Position numbers and translations under genes: made by a program. A DNA stretch of 64,000 nucleotides from Streptomyces cyaneogriseus subsp. noncyanogenus (GTDB lineage Bacteria > Actinomycetota > Actinomycetes > Streptomycetales > Streptomycetaceae), in the NCBI RefSeq assembly GCF_000931445.1, contig NZ_CP010849.1, forward strand, positions 4,278,001 through 4,342,000. Reading direction: 5' to 3'. The stretch's first letter is position 1; every line of letters begins with the position of its first letter. Shown here piece by piece: positions 16,343 to 25,577 of this stretch. The notes beneath the pieces are model-generated. The model had not been told where the DNA came from. It worked only from the letters and a program-made list of their open reading frames with translations, and ran no database searches.

Positions 16343-17434
16343 TCAGGCCGGGTCCGGGCGCACCACCCCCAGGATGGGCATGGAGCCGGCCCCGGCGATC
16401 GTCACCGTCCGCCCCGGTCGCGGGGCGTGCACGACCCGGCCGTCACCGACGTACATCCCGACGTGGCTGGCGTCCTCGAAGTAGATGATCAGGTCGCCGG
16501 GGCGCATGTCCTCGGCCTCGACGTGCCGCAGCTGCTTCCACTGCTGCTGCGAGGTGCGCGGGATGGCGAGACCGGCCGACGCCCAGGCCCGTGAGGTCAG
16601 CCCGGAGCAGTCGTACGCCGCGGGGCCCTCGGCCCCCCACGCGTACGGCTTGCCGACCTGCGCGGTGGCGAATTCCACGGCCTTCCTGCCGTCCTCGGAC
16701 GCCTCGCCGCCGATCTCCTTCATGATCCCGGAGTCGAGCCAGGCGGTCTGCGCCCGCTGCGCGGCCTCCCGCTCCAGCCTCTCCAGGCGCTCCCGCTCCT
16801 CCTTCTCCAGCTCGGACTCGACCTTCTCGGCCTGCGCGATCTGCTTCTCGATCTTCTTCTGGGCGGCGGCCTTGGCCTTGCGGTTCGCCTCCAGCCTCCG
16901 CCACTGGGCGGAGGCGTCCTCGGCGTAGGTCTTCAGGTCCTGCTGGGTGCGTTCGGTCTCCGCGATCAGGCCCTTGGTGGCGCGCTGGCCCTGGATCACC
17001 CGGCCCGTGCCGTCCAGGAACTCCCGCGGGTCCTCGCTCAGCACCAGCTTCGCCTCGTCCGGCAGCCCGCCGGAGCGGTACTGCGCGCGGGCCGCGGCAC
17101 CGGCCCACTCCTTGAGCAGGGCCAGCCGCTGCCGGCCCTCGACGATCTTCCGGGCCAGCGCGGCGAGTTCGGCGGACTGCCGCCGCGCCCTCTCCTCGAC
17201 CGCGTTGTACTCGTCCGTGGCCACCGCCGCCGCCCGGTAGAGCCGGTCGAGCTGCGCGCGTACGGCTTCCAGGTCCTTGGCGCCGGGAGCGGAGGCCCCC
17301 GGCGACGGGGCACCGACGGCCGGTGACGGCGCGGGGCCGGGGTCCGCGAACGCCGTGCCCGGCGCGGCCAGCACGGTCACCGCGCAGACCACGGTCACGG
17401 CCGCTGCGATCAGACCGCGGTTGCCGGTACCCAT
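16343..17434 (-). CDS. Secreted NlpC/P60 peptidoglycan endopeptidase
   Basis: A 363-residue exported cell-wall hydrolase. A signal peptide (about 1-30, cleavage after AFA) is followed by a Pro-rich linker, a long coiled coil (about 55-235, dense in Glu/Arg/Lys/Gln) and the C-terminal NlpC/P60 domain. Catalytic residues are visible: Cys in YDCSGLTSRAW, His in DASHVGMYVG and a third polar residue near RVVHAPRPG. These enzymes cut the D-Glu-to-diamino acid bond of the stem peptide; the coiled coil resembles the autoinhibitory or FtsEX-docking region of RipC/PcsB-like proteins. A short inverted repeat (ACTGA/TCAGT, 17447-17463) overlaps the presumed promoter. Confidence 0.9.
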   Translation of the reverse strand: MGTGNRGLIAAAVTVVCAVTVLAAPGTAFADPGPAPSPAVGAPSPGASAPGAKDLEAVRAQLDRLYRAAAVATDEYNAVEERARRQSAELAALARKIVEGRQRLALLKEWAGAAARAQYRSGGLPDEAKLVLSEDPREFLDGTGRVIQGQRATKGLIAETERTQQDLKTYAEDASAQWRRLEANRKAKAAAQKKIEKQIAQAEKVESELEKEERERLERLEREAAQRAQTAWLDSGIMKEIGGEASEDGRKAVEFATAQVGKPYAWGAEGPAAYDCSGLTSRAWASAGLAIPRTSQQQWKQLRHVEAEDMRPGDLIIYFEDASHVGMYVGDGRVVHAPRPGRTVTIAGAGSMPILGVVRPDPA

Positions 17435-17646
17435 ACCTTGCCCCCAACTGATTAACTGTCAGTAACATAGGTCGCCTGAGGGATGGTGCCATGCCGGCGC
17501 GGAAAGCGACAGAGGCGGCGCCGGTGGCGCCCCTTCCCTCCCGCCCCTGGCGCACCGCCTCCCCCTGCTGGGTGACATACGACGCGGGGTGATCGTTCCC
17601 TGGCGAGCGGGGGCGGTCCGGGCCGGGGCGGTCGGGGCGGTTCGGT

Positions 17647-18495
17647 TCAGGGGCGCGGGGCCAGCGCCGCCCACCGCACGGTGACCTCCCCCTGCCGCCA
17701 GCGCGCGGGGCCGTCCGTCACCGGCCAGTCCGCCGTCAGGTCCCGCACCGTCCGGATCCAGCGCTGGCGGGCGCCGTAGGCGGCGTAGGGCGCGGCGGCG
17801 GCCCAGGCGCGGTCGAAGTCCCGCAGGAAGGCGTGCACGGGCTCGCCGGGGACATTGCGGTGGATCAGCGCCTTCGGCAGCCGTTCGGCCAGGTCGGAGG
17901 GGCGGTCCAGGGAGCCCAGGCGGGTGGCGAAGGTGACCGTGCGGGGCCCCTCGGGGCCGAGCGCCACCCACACGTGCCGGCGCCCGATCTCGTCGCAGGT
18001 CCCCTCGACCAGCAGCCCGCCCCGGGAGTGCGCCGTCGCCGGGGCGAGCCGTTCGCACAGGCGCTGCCAGACGGCGGCGACCTCGTGCTCGGCGTACTGG
18101 CGCAGCACGTTGGCCGCGCGGATCAGGTGCGGGCGCTGGGGGATCGGGATCTCGAAGCCGCCGTGCCGGAAGACGAGCCCCTCGCGCGCGTACGGCCCGG
18201 CCGCCGCGACCCGCGCCGGGTCGATCTCGACGCCCACCACGCGCGCGCGGGGCGCTGCCGTCCGCAGACGGCCCAGCAGCTCGACCGCGGTCCAGGGGGC
18301 CGCCCCGTAGCCGAGGTCGACGGCGACGGGGTCGGCGGCGCGGCGCAGCTCGGCGCCGTGCGTGGCCGCGATCCAGCGGTCCATGCGGCGCAGTCGGTTC
18401 GGGTTGGTCGTCCCGCGCGTGACCGTCCCCACGACGGGGGCCGACCCGCCCGAGCGATGCCGGGAGCGAGGGAGGGCCGGAGCGCGGGAAGTCAT
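17647..18495 (-). CDS. Class I SAM-dependent methyltransferase
   Basis: A 282-residue protein. The SAM-binding motif I is VDLGYGAAPWTAVEL (near residue 58), followed by an acidic motif II (RVVGVEIDPARVAAA). The C-terminal half has no family signature I recognise, so the substrate is unknown. A TACCCT hexamer ends 7 nt before the ATG (minus strand, 18503-18508), indicating leaderless expression. It is divergent from mshA, an arrangement I recall from other streptomycetes, so a link to mycothiol is possible but unproven. Confidence 0.82.
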   Translation of the reverse strand: MTSRAPALPRSRHRSGGSAPVVGTVTRGTTNPNRLRRMDRWIAATHGAELRRAADPVAVDLGYGAAPWTAVELLGRLRTAAPRARVVGVEIDPARVAAAGPYAREGLVFRHGGFEIPIPQRPHLIRAANVLRQYAEHEVAAVWQRLCERLAPATAHSRGGLLVEGTCDEIGRRHVWVALGPEGPRTVTFATRLGSLDRPSDLAERLPKALIHRNVPGEPVHAFLRDFDRAWAAAAPYAAYGARQRWIRTVRDLTADWPVTDGPARWRQGEVTVRWAALAPRP

Positions 18496-18744
18496 GCGTA
18501 CGAGGGTATGCGGATGCCCGGAGGCGTCCGGCACGCCGGACGGCGGCCCGGCACCCGGACGCCCCGCCCGCGCCTGTCGAACAGGTGAGTGAGCACTTCC
18601 CCGTCGAACGGTTGAGCGAGGCGCGGTAATGCTTCGGCAAAGCTCGGGCGCGGGGAATGGGAATGCCGCCTTCCGACGTTCGCACCCCGTGGAGGGCGGC
18701 GCGTGTCCTCCGACCGGCATGCCCGCAGCAAGGAGGAACGCCAC

Positions 18745-20082
18745 GTGAGCCAGTACGTCAGCAGGCTCGGGCGTCGCTCTCCGGCGGCTCCCTCGCGCCT
18801 CCGGCTGCACCGGCGGCCCCGCCGGGTCGCGATGCTCTCCGTGCACACGTCCCCGCTCCACCAGCCCGGCACCGGTGACGCGGGCGGCATGAACGTCTAC
18901 ATCGTGGAGCTCGCGCAGCGCCTGGCCGCGATCAACATCGAGGTCGAGATCTTCACCCGGGCGACCACCGCCGCGCTGCCCCCGGCCGTGGAGCTGTCCC
19001 CCGGCGTGCTCGTCCGGCACGTCGACGCCGGCCCCTACGAGGGCCTGGCCAAGGAGGACCTCCCGGCCCAGCTCTGCGCCTTCACGCACGGCGTGATGCA
19101 GGCGTGGGCCGGCCACCGCCCCGGCTACTACGACCTGGTCCACTCCCACTACTGGCTCTCCGGCCACGTCGGCTGGCTCGCCGCCCAGCGCTGGGGCGCC
19201 CCCCTGGTGCACGCCATGCACACCATGGCCAAGGTCAAGAACGCCAACCTGGCCGAGGGCGACACCCCCGAGCCCGCCGCCCGGGTCATCGGCGAGACGC
19301 AGGTGGTCGCCGCCGCCGACCGGCTGATCGCCAACACCGCCGAAGAGGCCGACGAACTGGTCCTGCACTACGCCGCCGATCCCGCCAAGGTCGCCGTGGT
19401 CCACCCGGGGGTGAACCTCGACCGGTTCCGCCCGGCCGACGGGCGCGCCGCCGCCCGCGCCCGCCTCGGCCTGCCGCAGGACGCCCTGATCCCGCTCTTC
19501 GCCGGCCGCATACAGCCCCTGAAGGCTCCGGACGTGCTGCTGCGCGCGGTGGCCGTCCTGCTCGACGAGCGCCCGGAGCTGCGCTCCCGCCTCGTCGTCC
19601 CCGTGGTCGGCGGCCCGAGCGGCTCCGGCCTCGCCAAGCCGGAGGGTCTGCAGAAGCTGGCGGCCCGCCTCGGCATCGCGGACGTCGTACGGTTCCGCCC
19701 GCCCGTCGGGCAGGACCAGCTCGCGGACTGGTTCCGGGCCGCGTCGGTGCTGGTCATGCCGTCCTACAGCGAGTCGTTCGGGCTGGTGGCCATCGAGGCT
19801 CAGGCGGCCGGCACCCCGGTGCTCGCCGCCGCGGTCGGCGGGCTCCCCGTCGCGGTGCGCGACCGGACGACGGGCTTCCTCGTCCAGGGGCACGACCCCG
19901 CCGCCTACGCGCGCGTGCTGCGCGACTTCGCCGACGACCCGGCGCTCACGCCCCGGATGGGCGAGGCCGCCGCCCGGCACGCGCGGTCCTTCGGCTGGGA
20001 CACCGCCGCGGCGGCCACGGCCGACGTCTACACGGCCGCGATCACCTCGCACCGCCGTCGCGTACGCTCGCACCATGGCTGA
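18745..20082 (+). CDS. mshA: D-inositol-3-phosphate glycosyltransferase MshA
   Basis: A 445-residue GT-B glycosyltransferase (family 4) that makes the first committed intermediate of mycothiol from UDP-GlcNAc and inositol-3-phosphate. MshA hallmarks are visible: MLSVHTSPLHQPGTGDAGGM near the N terminus, HSHYWLSGHVGWL, HAMHTMAKVKN, and the nucleotide-sugar motif MPSYSESFGLVAIEAQAAGT. GTG 18745 is chosen because AAGGAGG (18730-18736) sits 8 nt upstream; an in-frame start at 18703 lacks any such site. The 3' end overlaps ybjN by 8 bp. Confidence 0.95.
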   Translation: MSQYVSRLGRRSPAAPSRLRLHRRPRRVAMLSVHTSPLHQPGTGDAGGMNVYIVELAQRLAAINIEVEIFTRATTAALPPAVELSPGVLVRHVDAGPYEGLAKEDLPAQLCAFTHGVMQAWAGHRPGYYDLVHSHYWLSGHVGWLAAQRWGAPLVHAMHTMAKVKNANLAEGDTPEPAARVIGETQVVAAADRLIANTAEEADELVLHYAADPAKVAVVHPGVNLDRFRPADGRAAARARLGLPQDALIPLFAGRIQPLKAPDVLLRAVAVLLDERPELRSRLVVPVVGGPSGSGLAKPEGLQKLAARLGIADVVRFRPPVGQDQLADWFRAASVLVMPSYSESFGLVAIEAQAAGTPVLAAAVGGLPVAVRDRTTGFLVQGHDPAAYARVLRDFADDPALTPRMGEAAARHARSFGWDTAAAATADVYTAAITSHRRRVRSHHG

Positions 20083-20578
20083 GGCACAGAAGGCGGCGCA
20101 GCGGATCGTGGAGGGCGTCCTGAAGGACGCCGAGCTGGAGTGGGAGAGCCCCGAGCCCGGCAATTACGTCGTGAAGCTCCCGGGCACCCGCAAGCTGTCG
20201 ACGACCGTCTCCCTCCTCCTCGGCCGTCACTCCCTCTCCCTCAACGCCTTCGTCGTCCGCCACCCCGACGAGAACGAGGCCGGCGTCCACCGCTGGCTGC
20301 TGGAGCGCAACCTCAAGCTGTACGGCGTGAGTTACGCCGTCGACCGGCACGGCGACGTCTACGTCACCGCCCGCCTGCCGCTCGCCTCGGTCACCCCCGA
20401 GGAGATCGACCGCCTCCTCGGCCAGGTGCTGGAGGCCGCCGACGGCGCGTTCAACACCCTCCTGGAGATGGGCTTCGCGACCGCGATCCGCAAGGAGTAC
20501 GCGTGGCGGGTGGCGCGCGGGGAGTCGACGCGCAACCTGGAGGCGTTCCGCCACCTGACCGAGCGCCCCGCCGACTGA
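20075..20578 (+). CDS. YbjN domain-containing protein
   Basis: A 167-residue protein of the YbjN family, which resembles the type III secretion chaperone fold. Recognisable stretches are GNYVVKLPGTRKLS and HRWLLERNLKLYGVSYAVD. Role unknown; in Streptomyces it usually follows mshA. The start overlaps mshA by 8 bp, which would allow coupling. Yet TACGCT at 20063-20068 ends 6 nt before the ATG, so a leaderless promoter inside mshA may also drive it. Confidence 0.85.
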   Translation: MAEAQKAAQRIVEGVLKDAELEWESPEPGNYVVKLPGTRKLSTTVSLLLGRHSLSLNAFVVRHPDENEAGVHRWLLERNLKLYGVSYAVDRHGDVYVTARLPLASVTPEEIDRLLGQVLEAADGAFNTLLEMGFATAIRKEYAWRVARGESTRNLEAFRHLTERPAD

Positions 20579-20665
20579 GCCGTGCCGCCCGGCCGACCGG
20601 ATCCGGGCCGCCCGGCCGAGCGAGCCGTGCCGCCCGAGCGAGCCGTGCCGCCCGGCCGGGGGGCC
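20577..20665. repeat. Short GC-rich direct repeats
   Basis: GAGCCGTGCCGCCC occurs three times (20577-20590, 20622-20635, 20640-20653) between the ybjN stop and the convergent AraC gene. It looks like slippage-derived sequence; no gene seen in it. Confidence 0.7.
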
Positions 20666-20715
20666 CGTCGCACCGGCCGCCCGGCCCCGTACGTACGGGG
20701 CGCGCGCCGCGGCCG

Positions 20716-21522
20716 TCAGCGGGTGGCGCCGGCCCGGTACCGCCCCGGCGGCACGCCCACCAGCCGCTTGAAGTGCCGGGTCAGATGGGCCTGGTCGTAG
20801 AAGCCGGTGGCGGCGGCCACCTCGGCGGGGCGGTGCCCTTCCAGCAGCAGCCGGCGGGCCCGGCCGACGCGCCGGGACATGAGGTACTGGTGCGGGGCGA
20901 TGCCGTACGCGGTGCTGAACGCCCGTACCAGATGGGCGGGATGCGCGTTCAGCAGCGCGGTGGCCTCCTCCAGCGCCAGCCCCTCGGTCACGCGGGCGTC
21001 CAGCAGCTCGCGCAGCCTGCGGGCGAGGGCGGGGTCCCGGCGCGGGGCGGGGCGGGAGGGGCCCGGGCGCAGCGCGGCCCGCAGCCGCTCGCCGATCAGC
21101 GTCAGCCGGCTCGCCGCCTCCAGCTCGTCGCCGGGTCGGGTCAGCGCGGTGTGCACCTGCCCGACGCGCCGCCGCAGCACCGGATCGCGCAGGTCGGGCC
21201 CGTCCACGGCGGGGCCGATCAGATCGTCGGCGAGGAAGGTGCCGTCCAGGTACAGCACCCGCTTGCGGAAGCCGTCCGCGGTGGCCGGGGCGCCGTTGTG
21301 CGGAACGTGCGGGGGCAGCAGCGACACCGTGTCGAGCGGGGTGCCGTGCTCGTGCCGGTCCAGGTCGTAGCGGACGGCGCCCGCGTCCACGATCAGCAGC
21401 GTCCAGGCGTCGTGGACGTGCATCGGGTAGGCGTACTCGGTGAAGTGCGCGTGGAAGACCTCCACGACGCCTGGGACGCGCGGTCGCCAGGCGGAGACGG
21501 TCGCGGCGCGCTGCCCGGTCAT
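20716..21522 (-). CDS. AraC family regulator
   Basis: A 268-residue regulator with an N-terminal cupin-type sensor (FTEYAYPMHVHDAWTLLIV; DTVSLLPPHVPHNG) and a C-terminal double HTH (TEGLALEEATALLNAHPAHL; AEVAAATGFYDQAHLTRHF followed by KRLVGVPPGRYR). The start at 21522 (MTGQRAATVSAW) fits the family. Divergent from the DUF2000 gene 49 bp away; AraC-DUF2000 pairs recur in actinobacteria, so the DUF2000 gene is its likely target. Confidence 0.9.
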   Translation of the reverse strand: MTGQRAATVSAWRPRVPGVVEVFHAHFTEYAYPMHVHDAWTLLIVDAGAVRYDLDRHEHGTPLDTVSLLPPHVPHNGAPATADGFRKRVLYLDGTFLADDLIGPAVDGPDLRDPVLRRRVGQVHTALTRPGDELEAASRLTLIGERLRAALRPGPSRPAPRRDPALARRLRELLDARVTEGLALEEATALLNAHPAHLVRAFSTAYGIAPHQYLMSRRVGRARRLLLEGHRPAEVAAATGFYDQAHLTRHFKRLVGVPPGRYRAGATR

Positions 21523-21571
21523 GCAAACAACGTACAAGACGCGGCCGCGCGCCGGTCGGCAGGCTGTCGGC

Positions 21572-22012
21572 ATGAACGACGCAGCTCCCGACTCCCCGCC
21601 CGTCCGCTTCGACACGAAGATCGCCGTGCTGCTCCGCGACGACCTGGAGACGTGGCAGCGCCTGAACGTCACCGCGTTCCTCGTCAGCGGCCTGGGCACC
21701 CGGATCCCCGAGGTGATCGGCGAGTCCTACGAGGACGCCGACGGCGTGCCGTACCTGCCGATGTTCCGCCAGCCGGTGCTGGTCTTCGAGGGCGGCAAGG
21801 AGATGCTGACGGCCGCCCACGCGCGGGTGCTGTCCCGTGCCCTGCCGTGCGCGGTCTTCACCAGCGACCTGTTCGCCACGGGCAACGACCGCGACAACCG
21901 GGCGGCGGTCCGCGCCGTGCCGACCGGTGAGCTGGATCTGGTGGGACTGGCGCTGTACGGCCCGAAGAACGGCGTGGACAAGGTGCTGAAGGGGGCGCGG
22001 ATGCACCCCTGA
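21572..22012 (+). CDS. DUF2000 family protein
   Basis: A 146-residue DUF2000 protein (YbaK/peptidyl-tRNA-hydrolase-2-like fold; IAVLLRDDLETWQRLNVTAF near the N terminus, PTGELDLVGLALYGPKN near the C terminus). Function unknown. The divergent AraC regulator suggests inducible expression. Confidence 0.85.
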   Translation: MNDAAPDSPPVRFDTKIAVLLRDDLETWQRLNVTAFLVSGLGTRIPEVIGESYEDADGVPYLPMFRQPVLVFEGGKEMLTAAHARVLSRALPCAVFTSDLFATGNDRDNRAAVRAVPTGELDLVGLALYGPKNGVDKVLKGARMHP

Positions 22013-22054
22013 GGACCGGGTGAGAGCCGGGTGGGGGCCGGGTGGGGAAACGGT

Positions 22055-22098
22055 CCGCCGACGGCACCGGGACGGCCTCCCCCCGGTGCCGTCGGCGG
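22055..22098. terminator. Bidirectional stem-loop terminator
   Basis: CCGCCGACGGCACCGGG (22055-22071) pairs with its complement at 22082-22098 around a 10-nt loop. It lies between the convergent DUF2000 and MFS genes. Confidence 0.8.
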
Positions 22099-22129
22099 CC
22101 ACACACCGCCCCCGCTGCCTACGGCGGCC

Positions 22130-23422
22130 TCACACGGCCCCGGCGGCCTCGGACTTCGCGGCCGGGGGCGCCCCGGGACCGGCCGGCCCGGCGCCCGTCT
22201 TCTCGGCGGGCAGCCGGCGCATCAGGACCGCGTACCCGGCCCCCGCCGCCGTACCGATGACCGCGCACAGCCCCCACAGCCACGCCGCCCCGAACCGGTC
22301 GATGACGAAACCGGACATCACCGGGGCGACGAGGGCGGCGACGGACCAGGACATCGTGTACATGCCCTGGTAGCGCCCGCGCCCCTGCGCGGGGGAGAGG
22401 CGTACGACGAGCCCGGTCTGCGTCGGCGCGTTGACGATCTCGGCCAGCGTCCACACGCAGACGGTGAGCGCGAACACCCCCACGGACCCGGCGAAGGCGG
22501 TCAGCCCGAAGCCGTACCCCGCGACCAGCGAGGACACCACCAGCAGCCGCCGCGGGTCCCGGTGCTCTATGAACCGGGTGACCGGGATCTGCAGCGCGAC
22601 GATCAGCACGCCGTTCACGGCGATCGCCAGGCCGTAGTCCGCGGGTGTGAACCCGGCCTGGCCCATGGCCACCGGCAGCCCCACCGACCCCTGCTGGAAG
22701 ATCAGCGCGACGAGGAAGGACAGCCCGACGACGCTCATGAAGCGCCCGTCGCGCAGGACCGTGCCGAGCGACACCGCGGTGGTGCCGGACTCCCCACCTG
22801 CTGCCGGGTCCTCGGCGGGCCGGGACTCCGGCAGCTTCACGAACACGAGGATCGCGCAGGCCATCGTCATGCCCGCCTCGATCAGGAACCCGGCGAGATA
22901 ACTGAACTCGGCGATGAAGCCCGCCGCCATGGACGACACGGCGAAGCCGAGGTTGATGGCCCAGTAGTTCAGGGAGAAGGCCCGGATACGGTCCTCGGGC
23001 CGCACGATGTCCGCCATCATCGCCTGCACCGCCGGCCGGGAGGCGTTGGAGGCCATGCCGACCAGGAACGCCACGGCCGCGATGGCCACCGGATCCCGCA
23101 TGAACCCCAGCAGCGCCACGGAGACGGCCGTCGACGCCTGCGCCACCAGCAGCGTGGGCCGCCGCCCGAAGCGGTCCGTCATCACCCCGGCGCCCAGGGA
23201 CGAGATCACCCCGCCCAGCCCGTGCAGGGACGCGACCAGACCGGCGTAGGAGGCGGAGTAGCCGCGGTCCAGGGTCAGGTACAGCGCCATGAAGGTGGCG
23301 ACGAAGGCGCCGAGCCGGTTGACGAGCGTGCTGGTCCACAGCCACCAGAACTCGCGGGGGAGCCCGGAGACCGTCTCCCGGGCGGCGCGTCTCAGTGTGG
23401 CCAGTGGCATCGGGTCCCCCAC
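22130..23422 (-). CDS. MFS transporter (MdtH-like, 12 TM)
   Basis: A 430-residue permease. Twelve hydrophobic segments are separable, with the MFS loop 2-3 motif as GVMTDRFGRRPTLL and a related motif in the second half (FIEHRDPRRLLVV). It most resembles MdtH-type drug exporters; the substrate is unknown. The start could be ATG 23422 or ATG 23410, four codons later. The 160-bp gap to divergent gpmA holds both promoters. Confidence 0.87.
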   Translation of the reverse strand: MGDPMPLATLRRAARETVSGLPREFWWLWTSTLVNRLGAFVATFMALYLTLDRGYSASYAGLVASLHGLGGVISSLGAGVMTDRFGRRPTLLVAQASTAVSVALLGFMRDPVAIAAVAFLVGMASNASRPAVQAMMADIVRPEDRIRAFSLNYWAINLGFAVSSMAAGFIAEFSYLAGFLIEAGMTMACAILVFVKLPESRPAEDPAAGGESGTTAVSLGTVLRDGRFMSVVGLSFLVALIFQQGSVGLPVAMGQAGFTPADYGLAIAVNGVLIVALQIPVTRFIEHRDPRRLLVVSSLVAGYGFGLTAFAGSVGVFALTVCVWTLAEIVNAPTQTGLVVRLSPAQGRGRYQGMYTMSWSVAALVAPVMSGFVIDRFGAAWLWGLCAVIGTAAGAGYAVLMRRLPAEKTGAGPAGPGAPPAAKSEAAGAV

Positions 23423-23583
23423 GGATGGAAACGGGTGCGAGCGGCATCTGTAAGCGGCTCACGCGGCGAGCACATATTACGGAGCGCGCTTCCCCGCAGG
23501 CCACTCGATTAACAGACGTCACCGGCTGTCCGGCCGCTGGGCAGCCGGGCGAAGGGGGGAATGCGTGGATTACGCTCTGAGGC

Positions 23584-24345
23584 ATGGCCGACGCACCGTA
23601 CAAGCTGATCCTCCTCCGCCACGGCGAGAGCGAGTGGAACGAGAAGAACCTGTTCACCGGCTGGGTGGACGTCAACCTCACCCCGAAGGGCGAGAAGGAG
23701 GCGACGCGCGGCGGCGAGCTGCTCAAGGACGCCGGTCTGCTCCCCGACGTGGTGCACACCTCCCTCCAGAAGCGCGCGATCCGCACCGCGCAGCTCGCGC
23801 TGGAGGCCGCCGACCGCCTCTGGATCCCGGTCCAGCGCTCCTGGCGCCTGAACGAGCGCCACTACGGCGCCCTCCAGGGCAAGGACAAGGCCCAGACGCT
23901 CGCCGAGTTCGGCGAGGAGCAGTTCATGCTGTGGCGCCGCTCCTACGACACCCCGCCGCCCCCGCTGGACCGCGACGCCGAGTACTCCCAGTTCTCCGAC
24001 CCGCGCTACGCGACCCTCCCGCCGGAGCTGCGCCCGCAGACGGAGTGCCTGAAGGACGTCGTCGTCCGCATGCTGCCGTACTGGTTCGACAGCATCGTCC
24101 CCGACCTCCTCACCGGCCGCACGGTCCTGATCGCCGCCCACGGCAACAGCCTGCGCGCCCTGGTCAAGCACCTGGACGGCATCTCCGACGCCGACATCGC
24201 CGGCCTGAACATCCCCACCGGCATCCCGCTCTCCTACGAGCTCGACGCCGACTTCAAGCCCCTCAATCCCGGCGGCACGTACCTCGACCCGGAGGCCGCC
24301 GCAGCGGCCATCGAGGCGGTCAAGAACCAGGGCAAGAAGAAGTAA
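23584..24345 (+). CDS. gpmA: 2,3-bisphosphoglycerate-dependent phosphoglycerate mutase
   Basis: A 253-residue glycolytic mutase interconverting 3- and 2-phosphoglycerate. The catalytic phospho-His signature LRHGESEWNEKNLFTGW starts near residue 10, and the second His is in AAHGNSLRALVKHLDG; both are intact. Length is normal. TACGCT at 23571-23576 ends 7 nt before the ATG, indicating a leaderless mRNA. A strong terminator follows. Confidence 0.96.
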   Translation: MADAPYKLILLRHGESEWNEKNLFTGWVDVNLTPKGEKEATRGGELLKDAGLLPDVVHTSLQKRAIRTAQLALEAADRLWIPVQRSWRLNERHYGALQGKDKAQTLAEFGEEQFMLWRRSYDTPPPPLDRDAEYSQFSDPRYATLPPELRPQTECLKDVVVRMLPYWFDSIVPDLLTGRTVLIAAHGNSLRALVKHLDGISDADIAGLNIPTGIPLSYELDADFKPLNPGGTYLDPEAAAAAIEAVKNQGKKK

Positions 24346-24358
24346 GCGGTACTGATCG

Positions 24359-24400
24359 AGCCCCCTGCCTGCGGCTTTTCCGTAGGTAGGGGGCTTGTTT
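24359..24400 (+). terminator. gpmA terminator
   Basis: AGCCCCCTGCCTGCGG (24359-24374) pairs with CCGTAGGTAGGGGGCT (24380-24395), two G-U/mismatch positions, then TGTTT. Confidence 0.85.
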
Positions 24401-24600
24401 CTGCACTGGGGCGTCGCTGGGCCGTGAAAGGGATTCGGGGCCGCTGTCAAGGGCTCTCGCGCACCTCGGTGAATAGTGATGTGCCCGGTATGCTGTTCGC
24501 GCCTCACCTGAACCTCCCCTGAACTCCGCGCAGATGTGCGTGAGTTCCAAGGCTCCGGCCCGAGAAGCGGGCCGGTTGGAGGGGAAGGGAGGCGGTAGAG

Positions 24601-24720
24601 GTGAGCCTTGAGAAGGACGAGCCTCGTAGGTGGACCAGCGCCGAGAGGTGGCAGGTCTGGCTTACGGGGGCAAGCCTCGTGGTGGCCATCGCTACCGGCG
24701 TGATGCAGCTCGCTCGATGA
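24601..24720 (+). CDS. 39-aa membrane microprotein
   Basis: A GTG-initiated frame of 39 residues: a charged N terminus (SLEKDEPRRWTSAERW) then one membrane span (VWLTGASLVVAIATGVMQLA). A purine-rich GGGAGG lies about 10 nt upstream. A hairpin follows downstream. It opens the decayed island, where such tiny membrane proteins often accompany integrative elements. Function unknown. Confidence 0.6.
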   Translation: MSLEKDEPRRWTSAERWQVWLTGASLVVAIATGVMQLAR

Positions 24721-24767
24721 GCGAGGCACGCGCGAGGACGGTCGCGACCGGGAGCTGTACATGCAGC

Positions 24768-24798
24768 GAGCCCGGTCTGCTCCTACGCGACCGGGCTC
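24768..24798 (+). terminator. Stem-loop after the 39-aa gene
   Basis: GAGCCCGGTC (24768-24777) pairs perfectly with GACCGGGCTC (24789-24798) around an 11-nt loop. No U-tract, as is common in Streptomyces terminators. Confidence 0.65.
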
Positions 24799-24908
24799 GA
24801 TGACTGCACGAGGGCCTGGGTCCGGTTGCAGCCGGATCCAGGTCCGCAGTCTTTCTAGACCCCAATCTCTCACGCGTGAAATCTCGAATCAACTTTGTGA
24901 GCTTGTTC

Positions 24909-24945
24909 GCGAACTTTGCTCGCTCGTCATTTCAGCGAACTTTGC
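24909..24945. repeat. Two 11-bp direct repeats in an AT-rich stretch
   Basis: GCGAACTTTGC occurs at 24909-24919 and 24935-24945, a 26-bp period (about 2.5 helical turns), inside the most AT-rich 100 bp of the region. TCACGCGTGA, a perfect palindrome, lies about 30 bp to the left. This could be an operator, an att-flanking arm site or an iteron remnant beside the integrase fragment. Confidence 0.5.
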
Positions 24946-25000
24946 CAGCAAAATGTTCAGACGGATCCATCAGCGCTAGGCTCTGACCACGTCGTACATG

Positions 25001-25577
25001 TCACTGGTGATCAAAGACCGAGGCCACAGCCTTACGGGTTCGTTCCCGGCTGGACGGCATCAGGCGTGCGTACACGCGGAGCGTCAGGCCCGGGTCCGAG
25101 TGGCCGAGGTACTCGGCGAGGGCCTTGATGTTCTCTCCCGCGTTCAGGAGCACCGAGGCATAGAAGTGGCGGAGGGCGTGCATGCCGTTCTCGCGGGACT
25201 CGGCGTACGACCCGCCCGGGCTCCGCTCGGGGATCACGCCAGCCGAGGCGAGGGTCCGTTCCCAGACCTACTCGTTGAGCGACGTACGCCAGACGTGCCC
25301 GCCGCGCGGCCCGGTGAAGATCAGCCGCTTGGTCGCCGGAGGCCCGTCCGCCACCTTCCACGACAAGGTGATCTCCACCGGCGGGAACCGCTTCATGTGG
25401 CCCCGGAGGGCGTCAGCGACGGGACCGGGCAGCGGCGCCTCCCGCAGCTTGCCACCCTTGGGCGGGGCGAACACGGGCTTGCGGCGGCGCAGCTTGAGCT
25501 GCTGGACCACCTGGAGCGTGCCCGCCGCGAAGTCGATCGCGTCGACGGCGATGCCAAGAATCCCGTCTCCGGCCGGT
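25001..25577 (-). pseudogene. Tyrosine recombinase (integrase), degraded
   Basis: The C-terminal two thirds of a phage/AICE-type tyrosine integrase. ILGIAVDAIDFAAGTL, KPVFAPPKGGKLREAPLP, then the catalytic box MHALRHFYASVLL with EYLGHSDPGLTLRVYARLM, keeping the His/Arg and the Tyr region. It is broken twice: an in-frame TAG at 25268-25270 replaces the residue after RTSLNE, and the N-terminal third is gone, cut at about 25577 where a transposase fragment begins on the other strand. It should be inactive. Confidence 0.85.

Noticed and set aside
17435..17646. c-di-AMP (ydaO) riboswitch before the NlpC/P60 gene
   Set aside because: Riboswitches of this class occur before some Streptomyces wall hydrolase genes, but the conserved core was not seen here.
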